DNA of 47,116 bases from JAAYZK01 sp964535025 (GCA_964535025.1 CAZHRW010000031.1:1-47116), one strand, 5' to 3'; counted from the stretch's first letter, positions 9,357-18,131 are shown. Made by a program: numbers and translations. The notes: generated by a model from the sequence alone, not told the origin.

Positions 9357-10769
9357 TCAGGACTTCACCGGCGGCGGCGCGACGCCTTCGACCGCGTCGG
9401 CCAGCGTCGTGGACGCCAGGGCGGCGTGGGCACGGTCCTGGAGCGGGCGGATCAACGCCGAGACGACCTCGTCATAACGGTCGCCACCCAGCGACACGGG
9501 CTCGCCGGCGATAACGTCCAGGACGCCGATCCGAGCGGGAGGCCGTGCCATGCCGTACGCTTGGCCGTCGCTGGTGTCGCTGCGGGTGAGCAGGCCCGCC
9601 CGGACGAGGCGTTCCAGCAGGTCGTTGGTCGACGCCTCGGGCAGCCGGAGGCGGCGCTGCACATCATCGGCCCCCATCAGGCCTTCGCCGCGGATGAAGT
9701 GGTGCGCCACCGCCAGGGCCGCCGCCAGCAGATCCCACTCCGTCAGCAGCATCCCCTTGGCGGCCTCGGCGGCCTTGAGGCGATCAAGGCTGGCAGCGGT
9801 GTGGGCCAACTCGGCCCCGAGCAGGAGGACCAGCCAGTTGATGTTCATCCACAGCAGAAACACCGGCAGCAGGCCCAGGGCGCCGTAGATGCTGGGGCGG
9901 CGTGTGATGACGTCGATGTAGATGCCGAAGCCCCACCGAGCGATGAACCACAGGACCGCCGCGACGGCCGCCCCCCCGACCGCCGGCTTGAGGCGGACGA
10001 ACGTGTGGGGCATGTACTTGTAGATGGCCGTCAGCAGCAGCACCGTCACCGCAAAGCTCTCCAGCACCCCCAACGGCGCCAGAAGCCACGCGATGCCGGG
10101 GATCTGCGCCGCCATGGCCCGCAGGCGGTTCTCCACAAACCCCGCCGCCACCGCGACAATCGGCGTGATGGTGACGACGGCCCAGTAGAGCAGGACCCGT
10201 CGCCCGATCGATCGGGCGCGCGGCGCGTTGAAGATGATGTTGAGCGATCTCTCGACGATGGTCAGCAGGGAGATCACCGCGTAGATGATCATCAGGAAGC
10301 CAACCGGCCCGATCCGGCCGAGCGTCAATCTCGATTCGATATTGGCCACGACGTCGAGGATCTTGTCCATCAGCCTCACACGCCGCGTCGCCGGGCGGGT
10401 CTCCGGTCGCGTAGGTTGGCCTTCGGTCGGCTGCGTGGCCGTCTCGGCATCGACGCCGGCCGTGGTGATGACGATAGTGCCGATCCCGGTGCGCATCATG
10501 GCAGATCGCAGGGCCTCGCGGGTGTCGATGGCGCCCATCGACCGCAGCGCCAGGAACGCCAGGACGAGCACCGGGACCAGGGCGAACACCGTGTAGTACG
10601 TCAGCGCCGCGGCCATCGTCAGGGCCCGGTCGCGGCCGAACTGGCGCAGGCCATATGTCCATAACTGGCCCTGGTATCGGGCAAGGGCCAGCGCACGCTC
10701 CGTCTTCGGACCGGCCGAGGAACGGTGCCGGGCCATGAAGGTGCGAATGCGTTGCAAGCTATCGCGCAT
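9357..10769 (-). CDS. YihY/BrkB-family membrane protein with C-terminal winged-helix-like extension
   Basis: An inner-membrane protein of the YihY/virulence-factor BrkB family (formerly misannotated RNase BN). The N-terminal family signature FGRDRALTMAAALTYYTVFALVPVLVLAFLAL is followed by five further hydrophobic segments, including the conserved GPVGFLMIIYAVISLLTIVERSLNIIFN and LPVFLLWMNINWLVLLLGAEL. After the membrane part there are about 130 extra residues (MLLTEWDLLAAALAVAHHFIRGEGLMGADDVQRRLRLPEASTNDLLERLVRAGLLTRSD) that look like a winged helix. Many YihY proteins of Planctomycetota and other phyla have such tails. I start at ATG 10769 with GGAGGG about 13 bases upstream; a TTG at 10808 would add 13 residues and has a poorer site. 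Function in the family is unresolved. Confidence 0.85.
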   Translation of the reverse strand: MRDSLQRIRTFMARHRSSAGPKTERALALARYQGQLWTYGLRQFGRDRALTMAAALTYYTVFALVPVLVLAFLALRSMGAIDTREALRSAMMRTGIGTIVITTAGVDAETATQPTEGQPTRPETRPATRRVRLMDKILDVVANIESRLTLGRIGPVGFLMIIYAVISLLTIVERSLNIIFNAPRARSIGRRVLLYWAVVTITPIVAVAAGFVENRLRAMAAQIPGIAWLLAPLGVLESFAVTVLLLTAIYKYMPHTFVRLKPAVGGAAVAAVLWFIARWGFGIYIDVITRRPSIYGALGLLPVFLLWMNINWLVLLLGAELAHTAASLDRLKAAEAAKGMLLTEWDLLAAALAVAHHFIRGEGLMGADDVQRRLRLPEASTNDLLERLVRAGLLTRSDTSDGQAYGMARPPARIGVLDVIAGEPVSLGGDRYDEVVSALIRPLQDRAHAALASTTLADAVEGVAPPPVKS

Positions 10770-10829
10770 AAGTGCTGCGGGCCCTCCATCTCCATTCTTG
10801 GCGCCCAAGATGTGGTTTTTCCAGCGGGT

Positions 10830-12428
10830 CTAGAACGTCATGGCGTACCGGCTGATGACGGCCTGGGCCGAGCGGAGGCCGTCGACGGCGGCGGAGATGA
10901 TGCCGCCGGCAAAACCGGCGCCTTCGCCGATGGGGTAGAGATTATCCGCCGAGGGACTGGTGCGGGTTTCGCGGGAGCGGTCGATGCGGACCGGGCCGCT
11001 GGCGCGGGTCTCCGGCCCGAGCAGGACCGCCTCGCCGCCGGCGAAGCCGTCGATGACGGCGTCCATCATCGCCAGGCCCTGCTGGACCGCCTCGACGAGA
11101 TAGGACGGCAGCAGGCCGTTGAAATCGACCGGCGCGGCGCCGATCAGGCTGGAGGTGGTCAGATCGCCCGTCGAAGGTCGGCGTCCGCGGAAATCCTCCG
11201 CCCGCTGGGCCGCCAGGGCGTACGTGCCGCCGGCCGCCGCGAAGCAGGCGCGCTCGGCCCGCTCCTGGAGGGCCAGCCCGGCGAGGGGATCGTCATCGAA
11301 GCGCCCGGGCCGGACGCCCATGACGATCCCGGCGTTCGCCCAGCCGCTGTCGCGCAGACGGTTGGACCCGCCGTTGGTGCACAGCGTCCTCGGCTGGTGG
11401 TTGACCGGCAGCACACGTCCGCCGGGGCACATGCAGAAGGTGTACACGTCGCCGTCGCCGGCCGCGCCGCGGGCGACGAGGTGGTAATCAGCGGCGCCAA
11501 GGTCGGCCCGGCCGGCATGCTCGCCGTACTGGGCCTGGTCGATCATCGCCTGGGGATGCTCGATTCGCAGGCCCATCTGGAACGTCTTGGCCGACAGGGC
11601 CACGGACCGGCGGGCGAGCATCGCGTACGTGTCGCGGGCGCTGTGGCCGATGCCCAGCAGGACGCTGCCGGCGTCGATCCGCTCGCCATCGGCCAGCCGC
11701 ACGGCCCGGACAGCGCCGTCGACGATCTCCAGGTCATCCACGCGGGCGCCCCAGCGGACGATTCCGCCGAGCGCCTCGATCCGCTCGCATATCGCACGGC
11801 TGACGGCGGGCAGGTGGTCGGAGCCGACGTGCGGCTTGCCCGAGGTCGCCACCGCCGGGTCGGCCCCGAAGGCGACGAACTGCTCCAGCAGCCATCCGGC
11901 CAGCGGGTCGCGGGTGCGGGTGTAGAGCTTGCCGTCGCTGTAAGCACCGGCGCCGCCGGCACCGAAGACGAAATTGCTCTCCGGGTCCAGAGTGCGGGTC
12001 GTCACGTAGGCGGCCACGTCGGCGTCACGCCGGTCGACGTCGCGGCCGCGTTCCAGCACGACGGGACGATAACCTGCCTGGGCGAGCAGCAGCGCGCCGA
12101 AAAGCCCCGCCGGGCCGGTGCCGACGACCACGGGTGGGCCGGCGGCCCGCTCGCTGCCGGGGTGCACCCTCGGTCCGGCCGGACGGCTGTAGAGTTGCAC
12201 ATCCGACTTGCGGGCCCGCCGGAGGATCTTCTGTTGGCTGGCGTCGGCCTCGACGATCACGCTGTAGACCCAGCGCATCCTGTTCGGGCGGGCATCGAGA
12301 CTCTTGCGGGCGATCCGCAGCGAGCGAATCCGTTCGCTGTCGATCCGCATCTTCTTTGCCGCCAGCGGCGCCAGTGCATCGGTCGGTTCATCCAGGCCGA
12401 GCGCGAGATTGTGTATGAGCAGGGCCAT
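10830..12428 (-). CDS. FAD-dependent oxidoreductase (COG2509-like)
   Basis: A 532-residue flavoprotein. The unusual ~100-residue N-terminal domain (LDEPTDALAPLAAKKMRIDSERIRSLRIARKSLDAR... VIVEADASQQ) followed by VVVGTGPAGLFGALLLAQAG (dinucleotide motif GTGPAG at 103-108) is characteristic of the uncharacterised FAD-dependent dehydrogenase family COG2509. NFVFGAGGAGAYSDGKLYTRTRD and GIGHSARDTYAMLARR are further landmarks. The C-terminus has the second FAD contact, NLYPIGEGAGFAGGIISAAVDGLRSAQAV. Its ATG overlaps the stop of the upstream gene (TAATG at 12426-12430), so translation is coupled to it. No substrate is known for the family. Confidence 0.9.
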   Translation of the reverse strand: MALLIHNLALGLDEPTDALAPLAAKKMRIDSERIRSLRIARKSLDARPNRMRWVYSVIVEADASQQKILRRARKSDVQLYSRPAGPRVHPGSERAAGPPVVVGTGPAGLFGALLLAQAGYRPVVLERGRDVDRRDADVAAYVTTRTLDPESNFVFGAGGAGAYSDGKLYTRTRDPLAGWLLEQFVAFGADPAVATSGKPHVGSDHLPAVSRAICERIEALGGIVRWGARVDDLEIVDGAVRAVRLADGERIDAGSVLLGIGHSARDTYAMLARRSVALSAKTFQMGLRIEHPQAMIDQAQYGEHAGRADLGAADYHLVARGAAGDGDVYTFCMCPGGRVLPVNHQPRTLCTNGGSNRLRDSGWANAGIVMGVRPGRFDDDPLAGLALQERAERACFAAAGGTYALAAQRAEDFRGRRPSTGDLTTSSLIGAAPVDFNGLLPSYLVEAVQQGLAMMDAVIDGFAGGEAVLLGPETRASGPVRIDRSRETRTSPSADNLYPIGEGAGFAGGIISAAVDGLRSAQAVISRYAMTF

Positions 12429-14422
12429 TACTGCGAGTCGTCGTAATAGTCGCGGATGAGCCGTCGCATCCGGGCGGGGATCCTCTGGCGGCTGACGGCA
12501 TCTTCAGCGCGGCGGCGGCCGGCGGACCAGGCCTTTTCGAAGGGGACGTAGCTCTCGCCGGTGCCGGCCGGCGCGCGGAAGGCCGCACGGGAGACCGGTT
12601 CGCCATCGCCGTCGGGTGTGCCGGTCGGGCGCAGTTCGGGCCCTTCGCTCTCGATAGCCCCGGGGGCGTAAATCCTGGCCCAGCGGCCCTCCTGGAAGGC
12701 GTCGTTCTCATCGTGTCCGCCGGGGCCGCTGCCGCTGTCACGGTTGGTGGTGCCCCCGCCGCCGGCGATGCTGCTGCCGCCACCGTCGCCCTGGCCGGCC
12801 TGGCCTCCCTCACCGCCCTGGCCCCCACCGGCGCCTTCGCCCTCGCCGCCGCCCTGACCGGTTCCGTCGCCGCCTTGGCCTTGATCACCGCCGGCGGCGC
12901 CACTTTGGCCGGCGCCGTCGCCTTCGCCACCGCCTTGGCCTTGGCCTTGGCCCGGGCCGCCAGGGCCACCACCTTGTCCGCTGCCGCGGTGATTCTCGGC
13001 GCGGGCGATGGCCTGGCGGAGGTCGTCGGCAGTGACGCCGCCGTCTCCGAAGCCGCCGCCTGTGCCGTCGGCGCCGTCGCCGGCGTTGGCGAGCTGCTGC
13101 TTCTGTTCCTGCAGGCGGTCCATCGTCTCGGCACGGGCCTGGGCGGCGCCGGCCTCGGCCTGCGTGTCGCTGATCGCACGGCCGACCTGGTTCATTGCGT
13201 CGCGAAAGCCTTGGGCGTTGTTGCGGTCGACCCTCTCGGCCGCCCGGCGGAGGGCCGCCGAGAGCTGCGAATCATCCGCGGCGGCGTCGGCGGCGTCCCG
13301 CAGGCCCGCACCGAGCTGGTGCCGCTGATCAGCCGAGAGGTTGCCCTCGGCCATCCGCCGGGCCATCTGGTTGGCGAAGTCGCCCGCGCGGCCGTCGTCG
13401 GCCGCCGCGGCCGGCTCGCCGGCCTCGCCGGCCAGGGGCGCGGTGGCGTCATAGGCGCTGAGGCGGTCGATCGCGGCGTCGAGGGCATCCTGGCGGGCGC
13501 GGGCGCTGCGCATCTCATCCTGCATCCGGCTCAGCTCGCGCATCGCCTCGCGGGGCGGCGTGCGCCCCCAGCGCATCTCCTCGCTGAGCCGGTGGAGCTG
13601 CTCGGCATGCCGGGCCAGTTGGCGGGAGTCCGTCTCCGACGCCGCCTGCTCGACCACGCGGGCCTGTTCGGCCAGGGCCTCGGCAACCTGTTCGATCGTC
13701 TGCGCCTGCTGCTGTTGCCGCCGACGCTCAGCGGCGTCCAGCGGTTCGATCAGCCCCAGGCCCACGACCAGCAGCACCGCCGCACCAAGGGCGATCAGCG
13801 TGCCCCGCCGACGGCGGAAGGACACCAGCCGGTGCGGCCGATGCTGGGCGATCGCCCCCATCGCCTGATCCTGCACCGCCTGGGCGAAGGCATCCGAGGC
13901 ATCGTCGGACAGTTCCAGCGCGGTGGTGAGGCGCTCGCCGAGATTGGCGCGGAGATCGATGTACAGGGCCGCCTCATGAAGCGTGACGCCGCGGGCGAGG
14001 ACCGTCGCCACGGCCGCCAGCGCGCCCAAGGGAACCAACACGATCGCGATCCACGGATGGGCAACCCGGACGTGGTGGCCCGACAGGACCATCGCGACGG
14101 CCAGCAGCGCCGCCGGCACAGCCAACGCCACCAGGACCCGGCGAATCGCCGCCGACACCTCCCAGCGGTCGGCCAGGTGAGCGACCCCGCGCAGACGTCG
14201 CAGTCGGCCGTCCGGCGGAAGTCCCCACACCAGCGCCGCGGCCGGAAGCAGCGCCAGGACCATCGCCCACAGCGGGTGAGGGCCGGCCACAATCCACCCC
14301 GCCATGAAGCAGGCGCTGAACGCCGCCGTCGCCACCATGCCCACCGCCATCGCCTCAACGGCGCGCACCCGCAGCAACTTGCGCGCGACACGTCGGAGAT
14401 AGCGGTGCAGTGGCCCGGCCAT
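12428..14422 (-). CDS. membrane protein with coiled-coil region and Gly/Gln-rich low-complexity domain (DUF4175-like)
   Basis: A 664-residue protein with four hydrophobic segments in the first 225 residues (about 25-45, 52-67, 96-113, 124-143 and again 208-226, the last pair possibly single-pass). It resembles large DUF4175-type envelope proteins often found near MoxR/BatA genes in Planctomycetota. Residues 230-450 are charged and Gln/Ala/Arg-rich with coiled-coil character. Residues 479-559 are almost wholly Gly, Gln, Glu, Asp and Ser in GQG/GGQG-like units. The tail YVPFEKAWSAGRRRAEDAVSRQRIPARMRRLIRDYYDD matches the conserved C-terminal motif of this group, in which a Tyr-rich segment precedes IPxxxRxLxRxYF/Y. 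It lies 50 bases from rpoN and overlaps the next gene by one base. Function is not known. Confidence 0.75.
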   Translation of the reverse strand: MAGPLHRYLRRVARKLLRVRAVEAMAVGMVATAAFSACFMAGWIVAGPHPLWAMVLALLPAAALVWGLPPDGRLRRLRGVAHLADRWEVSAAIRRVLVALAVPAALLAVAMVLSGHHVRVAHPWIAIVLVPLGALAAVATVLARGVTLHEAALYIDLRANLGERLTTALELSDDASDAFAQAVQDQAMGAIAQHRPHRLVSFRRRRGTLIALGAAVLLVVGLGLIEPLDAAERRRQQQQAQTIEQVAEALAEQARVVEQAASETDSRQLARHAEQLHRLSEEMRWGRTPPREAMRELSRMQDEMRSARARQDALDAAIDRLSAYDATAPLAGEAGEPAAAADDGRAGDFANQMARRMAEGNLSADQRHQLGAGLRDAADAAADDSQLSAALRRAAERVDRNNAQGFRDAMNQVGRAISDTQAEAGAAQARAETMDRLQEQKQQLANAGDGADGTGGGFGDGGVTADDLRQAIARAENHRGSGQGGGPGGPGQGQGQGGGEGDGAGQSGAAGGDQGQGGDGTGQGGGEGEGAGGGQGGEGGQAGQGDGGGSSIAGGGGTTNRDSGSGPGGHDENDAFQEGRWARIYAPGAIESEGPELRPTGTPDGDGEPVSRAAFRAPAGTGESYVPFEKAWSAGRRRAEDAVSRQRIPARMRRLIRDYYDDSQ

Positions 14423-14472
14423 GACCCATCACCCTATACTATCAGCCCTGGAACGCTCGAAGGCAAGCCTGT

Positions 14473-15945
14473 CTAGAACTCCTTACGCTGCCGCGCGGGT
14501 GGGATGTTCATCATATTGCGGTACTTGGCGACGGTTCGCCTGGCGAGGGTGATGCCGGCGGCGGCAAGCTTCTCGACGAGCTCGTCATCCTTGAGCGGGC
14601 GCGCCTTGTCCTCACTTGCGATGATCTCCTGGAGCTTGGCCTTGACCGCGTCCCAGGCGAGGTCCTCGCCGGCGGCGGTAGTGGTGCCCCCGGCGAAGAA
14701 CATCCGCAGCGGGTAGATCCCCCGCGGGGTCTGGACATACTTGCCGGCGACGGCACGGCTGACCGTGGCGACGTGGACACCCACACGCTCGGCAACCGTC
14801 GCCATCGGCAGGGGCTTGAGGGCCGCCCGGCCGCCCTCGAAGAAGTCCTTCTGCTCGCGGAAAACCTCCTGGGCCACGCGGCGGACCGTGTCGCGCCGCT
14901 GGCGGATCGCCCCGATGAGCCAGTTGGCCGAGCGGATGTTCTTCTGGAGGAACTCCCGGGCCGGCGGGTCGAGCTGCTTCTGGCGCACCATCTCGGCGTA
15001 CGTGTCGCTGATCCGCAGGTCCGGCGTGCCGGCGTCGGCCATGAGGACGATCGGCTCGCCGTTGTCGTCGAGTTCGACGTAGATGTCCGGCACGATCATC
15101 GGTGCGGCCTCGCCGCCGATGAGCCTGCCGGGCCGGGGTGTCAGCCGGCCCAGGCGGGCGAGCGCTTCCTTGACCCGCTCGAGCGGCTGGCCGGTTTTAC
15201 GGGCGATCAGCGGCAGGTGATTCATCTCGACGTCCCGCAGGAAGCTGCGGACGATCTCCCGCTCAAGCTGCACGTCGTGCCCGGCCGCAGCCAGGGCGTT
15301 GAGCTGGATCAGCAGGCATTCCTTCAGGTCCCGCGCCCCCACCCCCGTCGGGTCCAGCCGCTGGACCATCGGCAGGGCCGTCTTGAGGTCCGCCAGGGTC
15401 ACCGGGTCGTTCGTCCGCTCCGGCAGCGACTCCAGCGGATCGCGGAGGTAACCGTCCTCGTCGAGGCTCTCGATGATCAGCGCCCCGGCCCGCCGGATGG
15501 GGTCGGGCAACTCCCAGAACGCCCACTGGTCCATCAGATAATCGTACAGCGACGGCGCCGGCGCCGGTGCGTTGGCCATCGCGGCCAGCTTGGGGTCGCG
15601 ATCGTCGGACGCCGCACGGCTGCGGCGGACCGTCTCGCCGTTCCACATGTCCGGCTCGTACTCGGCGTCGAAGGAATCGAGGCGGGCGAAGTCCTCTTTC
15701 TGGCTTTTGTTATCGTCGACGACCAGGTCCCGGTCGCCCGGCTCCTCCGCCGGTTCCTCCTCCGGCGCGGCCGGTTCGTCGGAGGTCTCGTTGAGCTCCA
15801 GGACCGGGTTGACCTCCATCTCCGCGTCGATCCGCTCCTGCAGCGCCATCAGCGGCAGCTGGAGGATCTCCATCGCCTGGATCATCTGCGGCGACAGCTT
15901 CATCCGCTGTTCCAGCCGCATGTGTTGTGTCGTGTCTAAACGCAT
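14473..15945 (-). CDS. rpoN: RNA polymerase sigma-54 factor RpoN
   Basis: A 490-residue sigma-54 factor. Region I is the Gln/Leu-rich MRLDTTQHMRLEQRMKLSPQ... QAMEILQLPLMALQERIDAE, followed by an acidic region II (EEEPAEEPGDRDLVVDD, residues ~60-90). The core-binding domain includes DEDGYLRDPL and LDPTGVGARDLKECLLIQL. DNA binding is carried by MATVAERVGVHVATVSRAVAGKYVQTPRGIYPLRMFF and the RpoN box ARRTVAKYR (468-476). It recognises -24/-12 promoters and needs AAA+ activators. The start follows the homology at MRLDTTQ; the frame remains open 13 codons upstream. The gene is divergent from rsmH, and a consensus sigma-54 element lies in the intervening region. Confidence 0.97.
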   Translation of the reverse strand: MRLDTTQHMRLEQRMKLSPQMIQAMEILQLPLMALQERIDAEMEVNPVLELNETSDEPAAPEEEPAEEPGDRDLVVDDNKSQKEDFARLDSFDAEYEPDMWNGETVRRSRAASDDRDPKLAAMANAPAPAPSLYDYLMDQWAFWELPDPIRRAGALIIESLDEDGYLRDPLESLPERTNDPVTLADLKTALPMVQRLDPTGVGARDLKECLLIQLNALAAAGHDVQLEREIVRSFLRDVEMNHLPLIARKTGQPLERVKEALARLGRLTPRPGRLIGGEAAPMIVPDIYVELDDNGEPIVLMADAGTPDLRISDTYAEMVRQKQLDPPAREFLQKNIRSANWLIGAIRQRRDTVRRVAQEVFREQKDFFEGGRAALKPLPMATVAERVGVHVATVSRAVAGKYVQTPRGIYPLRMFFAGGTTTAAGEDLAWDAVKAKLQEIIASEDKARPLKDDELVEKLAAAGITLARRTVAKYRNMMNIPPARQRKEF

Positions 15946-15995
15946 CACCGGTATTCTATCATGCCGTGCGAGCCGGGCAAGCAACGGGCACCTCG

Positions 15996-16011
15996 TGGCA
16001 CGGCAATTGCA
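15996..16011 (+). promoter_or_regulatory. consensus sigma-54 (-24/-12) promoter
   Basis: TGGCACGGCAATTGCA matches TGGCACG-N4-TTGCA at every consensus position. The GG at 15997-15998 and GC at 16009-16010 are separated by exactly ten bases, as sigma-54 requires. It points rightward with an expected start site near 16022, giving a leader of about 130 bases before rsmH. The match is seen directly; activity is inferred. The region upstream, where an activator would bind, is the first part of rpoN. Confidence 0.7.
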
Positions 16012-16150
16012 ATCTTCCGTCTTCTACATCGGCCGTCGCGGCTAGCCTATTCATAACTGGTGTAATTTTAAGGGGAAACGAGATACTATTGCATCACGAC
16101 GCACGGCGGCGGAGAATCTCCCCCGACCCCCTTGCAGCGGAAAGGACCGC

Positions 16151-17152
16151 GTGAGCCGATCGAAACCAACCAACCGACGCCGCCCCAGCCGCAACCGTCG
16201 CGAGCCGCGGCGTCCGTGGGGACGCACTCGGCCAGGCACGCACGTGCCGGTCCTGCTGCGCGAGGTGCTCGGCTGCCTGGCGCCGGCCGAGGGCGACGTG
16301 GTCGTCGACGCCACACTGGGCTACGGCGGCCACGCCGAACAGATCGCCCGGCGCATCGGACCGACCGGACGGCTGATCGGCCTGGACGTCGATCGTCCCC
16401 AATTGGCGCGAACCCGCCAGCGACTGGCCGCGCGGGGCATTACGGTCTCGATCCACCATGCGAGCTTCTCGCAACTCAGGGACATTCTCGACACCGAGGC
16501 GATCGACGGCGCCGACGTCATCTTCGCCGACCTGGGCGTCTCGAGCATGCAGCTCGACGCGCCCGAGCGGGGGGTGGGCTACAAGCATCCCGACGCGCCG
16601 CTGGATATGCGACTGGACCCGACAACGCCGCGCACCGCGGCCGACGTGTTGGCGACGATCGACGAGGCGGCACTGTCGGCGGCCCTGCGGGACCTGGCCG
16701 ACGAAGCCGACCACGCCAGAATCGCCGCGTGGATCGTCCGCCAACGGGAGGTGACCCCGCTGACCCGGGTGTCCCAACTGGTCCGCCTGGTGATGGACGC
16801 CAAGGGACTGACCAAGCGCACCTGGCGGGACGATCCTTCCACGCGGTACGGCCGGCTGCACCCCGCGGCGCGGACGTTCCAGGCGCTGCGGATCCTGGTC
16901 AACGACGAGTTGGGCCATCTGCGAGCCCTGCTGGAGATCCTCCCCGCGTGCCTGCGGCCGGGCGGGCGCGCCGGCATCATCAGCTTCCACAGCGGCGAGG
17001 ATCGCCTCGTCAAGCAGGCCTTCCGCGACGGCTGCGAGGGGGGCCTCTACGCCCGATGCAGCCCCAGGCCCCTCACGCCGCGCTCTTCGGAAGTCCGCAC
17101 GAACCCCCGCAGCGCCTCGGCGAAGTTCCGCTGGGCCGTCCTTGCAGGCTAG
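16151..17152 (+). CDS. rsmH: 16S rRNA (cytosine(1402)-N4)-methyltransferase RsmH (MraW)
   Basis: A 333-residue SAM-dependent methyltransferase that modifies C1402 in the decoding centre of 16S rRNA. After an Arg-rich extension of about 28 residues come THVPVLLREVLGCLAP, the SAM-binding VVVDATLGYGGHAEQIARR, LGVSSMQLDAPERG, DPTTPRTAADVLATIDE, ARTFQALRILVNDELGHL and GRAGIISFHSGEDRLVK. All are family landmarks, and the length is normal. The start is GTG 16151 with GGAAAGGA eight bases upstream. Elsewhere rsmH heads the division/cell-wall cluster; here it is alone, with no mraZ, ftsL or ftsI, and converges on recR with a four-base overlap (the two stops share CTAG at 17149-17152). Confidence 0.96.
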   Translation: MSRSKPTNRRRPSRNRREPRRPWGRTRPGTHVPVLLREVLGCLAPAEGDVVVDATLGYGGHAEQIARRIGPTGRLIGLDVDRPQLARTRQRLAARGITVSIHHASFSQLRDILDTEAIDGADVIFADLGVSSMQLDAPERGVGYKHPDAPLDMRLDPTTPRTAADVLATIDEAALSAALRDLADEADHARIAAWIVRQREVTPLTRVSQLVRLVMDAKGLTKRTWRDDPSTRYGRLHPAARTFQALRILVNDELGHLRALLEILPACLRPGGRAGIISFHSGEDRLVKQAFRDGCEGGLYARCSPRPLTPRSSEVRTNPRSASAKFRWAVLAG

Positions 17153-17751
17153 AGCTTCCGCCGCTCGGCCATCGCGTCGGTAAGGATCGACTTGCTGGCC
17201 AGTTCGATGCTGCCGCCGGCCGGCAGGCCCCGCGCCAGGCGGGTGACGGCCACGTCGGGGTAGACCTTGAGCCGCTCGATAATGTACAGGGCCGTCGCGT
17301 CGCCGGTGACGGTGGGGTTGGTGGCCATGATGACCTCGCGGACGTGCCCGCTGCGGACGCGCTCGAGCAGCGCGTCGATGGTCAGATCTTCCGGCCCGGT
17401 GCCCTCCAGCGGGGCGATCTGCCCCATCAGCACGTGGTAGAGGCCGTTGTAGGCCCCGGTCTCCTCCAGGCTCAGCACGTCCTTGGGCTGCTCGACCACG
17501 CAGATCACGTCGGCGTCCCGCCGCGGGTCGCTGCAGATGTCGCACAACTCGCCCTCGGCCAAATTGAAGCACCGCGCGCAGGGCCGCACGTTGGCCTTGA
17601 CGTCGCGGATCGCGTCGGCCAGGGCGAGTGCTTCGTCGGCGGTCGCCTTGAGGATGTGGAACGCCAGTCGCTCGGCCGACCGCGCGCCGATGCCCGGCAG
17701 CTTGACGAACTCGGCCTGGAGGCGTTCGACCGACTTGGTGTAACCGGCCAT
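17149..17751 (-). CDS. recR: recombination mediator protein RecR
   Basis: A 200-residue RecR, the ring-forming protein that works with RecF/RecO to load RecA at gaps. The N-terminal helix-hairpin-helix is in KLPGIGARSAERLAFHIL (18-34). A four-Cys zinc finger follows at Cys58, Cys61, Cys70 and Cys73, then a Toprim domain (DVICVVEQPKDVLSLEETGAYNGLYHVLMG) and the C-terminal Walker-B-like region with VTRLARGLPAGGSIELASK. The length is standard. AAGGA precedes ATG 17751. It is the third gene of the dnaX-ybaB-recR cluster, 27 bases after ybaB, an arrangement conserved across many phyla. Confidence 0.97.
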   Translation of the reverse strand: MAGYTKSVERLQAEFVKLPGIGARSAERLAFHILKATADEALALADAIRDVKANVRPCARCFNLAEGELCDICSDPRRDADVICVVEQPKDVLSLEETGAYNGLYHVLMGQIAPLEGTGPEDLTIDALLERVRSGHVREVIMATNPTVTGDATALYIIERLKVYPDVAVTRLARGLPAGGSIELASKSILTDAMAERRKL

Positions 17752-17778
17752 GGTCCTTGCTCTCCGTAGCGGCGGCGA

Positions 17779-18114
17779 TCAGCCGAACAGGCCGTCCAGC
17801 CCGCCCATGCCGGGCAGATCCGCCCCGCCGGTCAGTTCCTTCATCATGTCCGCGGCGGCCTGCTGCGCCTGGGCCTGGGCGGCCGCGACGGCGGCCTTGA
17901 CCAGGTCGGCCAGCATGGCCGCGTCGCCGTCGGCAACGGCCTCGTCGCTGATGGCCAGGTCGGTCAGCGCGCCCTTGCCGTCCACGGTGGCATGGACGGC
18001 CCCGCCACCGGCGGCGGCGGTGAACTGCCTCGCTTCCAGCTCAGCGCGCATCGCGGGCATCTTCTCCTTCACGTCCCGCGCCATCTTCATGATCTTGCCC
18101 AGGTCGCCAAACAT
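17779..18114 (-). CDS. ybaB: YbaB/EbfC family nucleoid-associated protein
   Basis: A 111-residue small DNA-binding protein of the YbaB/EbfC family, which forms tweezer-like dimers on DNA. MFGDLGKIMKMARDVKEKMPAMRAELEARQFTAAAGGGAVHATVDGKGALTDLAISDEAV shows the family pattern: amphipathic N-terminal helix, Gly-rich turn, then strands. The C-terminus is Ala/Gln-rich (AAVAAAQAQAQQAAADMMKELTGG). AGAGGCGAG precedes the ATG. It begins 17 bases after the dnaX stop and is almost certainly co-transcribed with dnaX and recR. Confidence 0.95.
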   Translation of the reverse strand: MFGDLGKIMKMARDVKEKMPAMRAELEARQFTAAAGGGAVHATVDGKGALTDLAISDEAVADGDAAMLADLVKAAVAAAQAQAQQAAADMMKELTGGADLPGMGGLDGLFG

Positions 18115-18131
18115 GGCTCGCCTCTTGTTTC

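Noticed and set aside
10725..12446. 573-codon open frame on the + strand
   Set aside because: Antisense to the FAD oxidoreductase, which has intact GTGPAG and C-terminal FAD motifs.
12740..12990. Short repeated GGC/GCC units suggesting a CRISPR or minisatellite
   Set aside because: They are in frame and encode the Gly/Gln-rich domain; no unique spacers.
12713..14476. 587-codon open frame on the + strand
   Set aside because: It is the reverse of the Gly/Gln-rich gene; composition (Ala/Val repeats, then Arg/His/Gln-rich) is produced by the low-complexity DNA. No start signal or homology.
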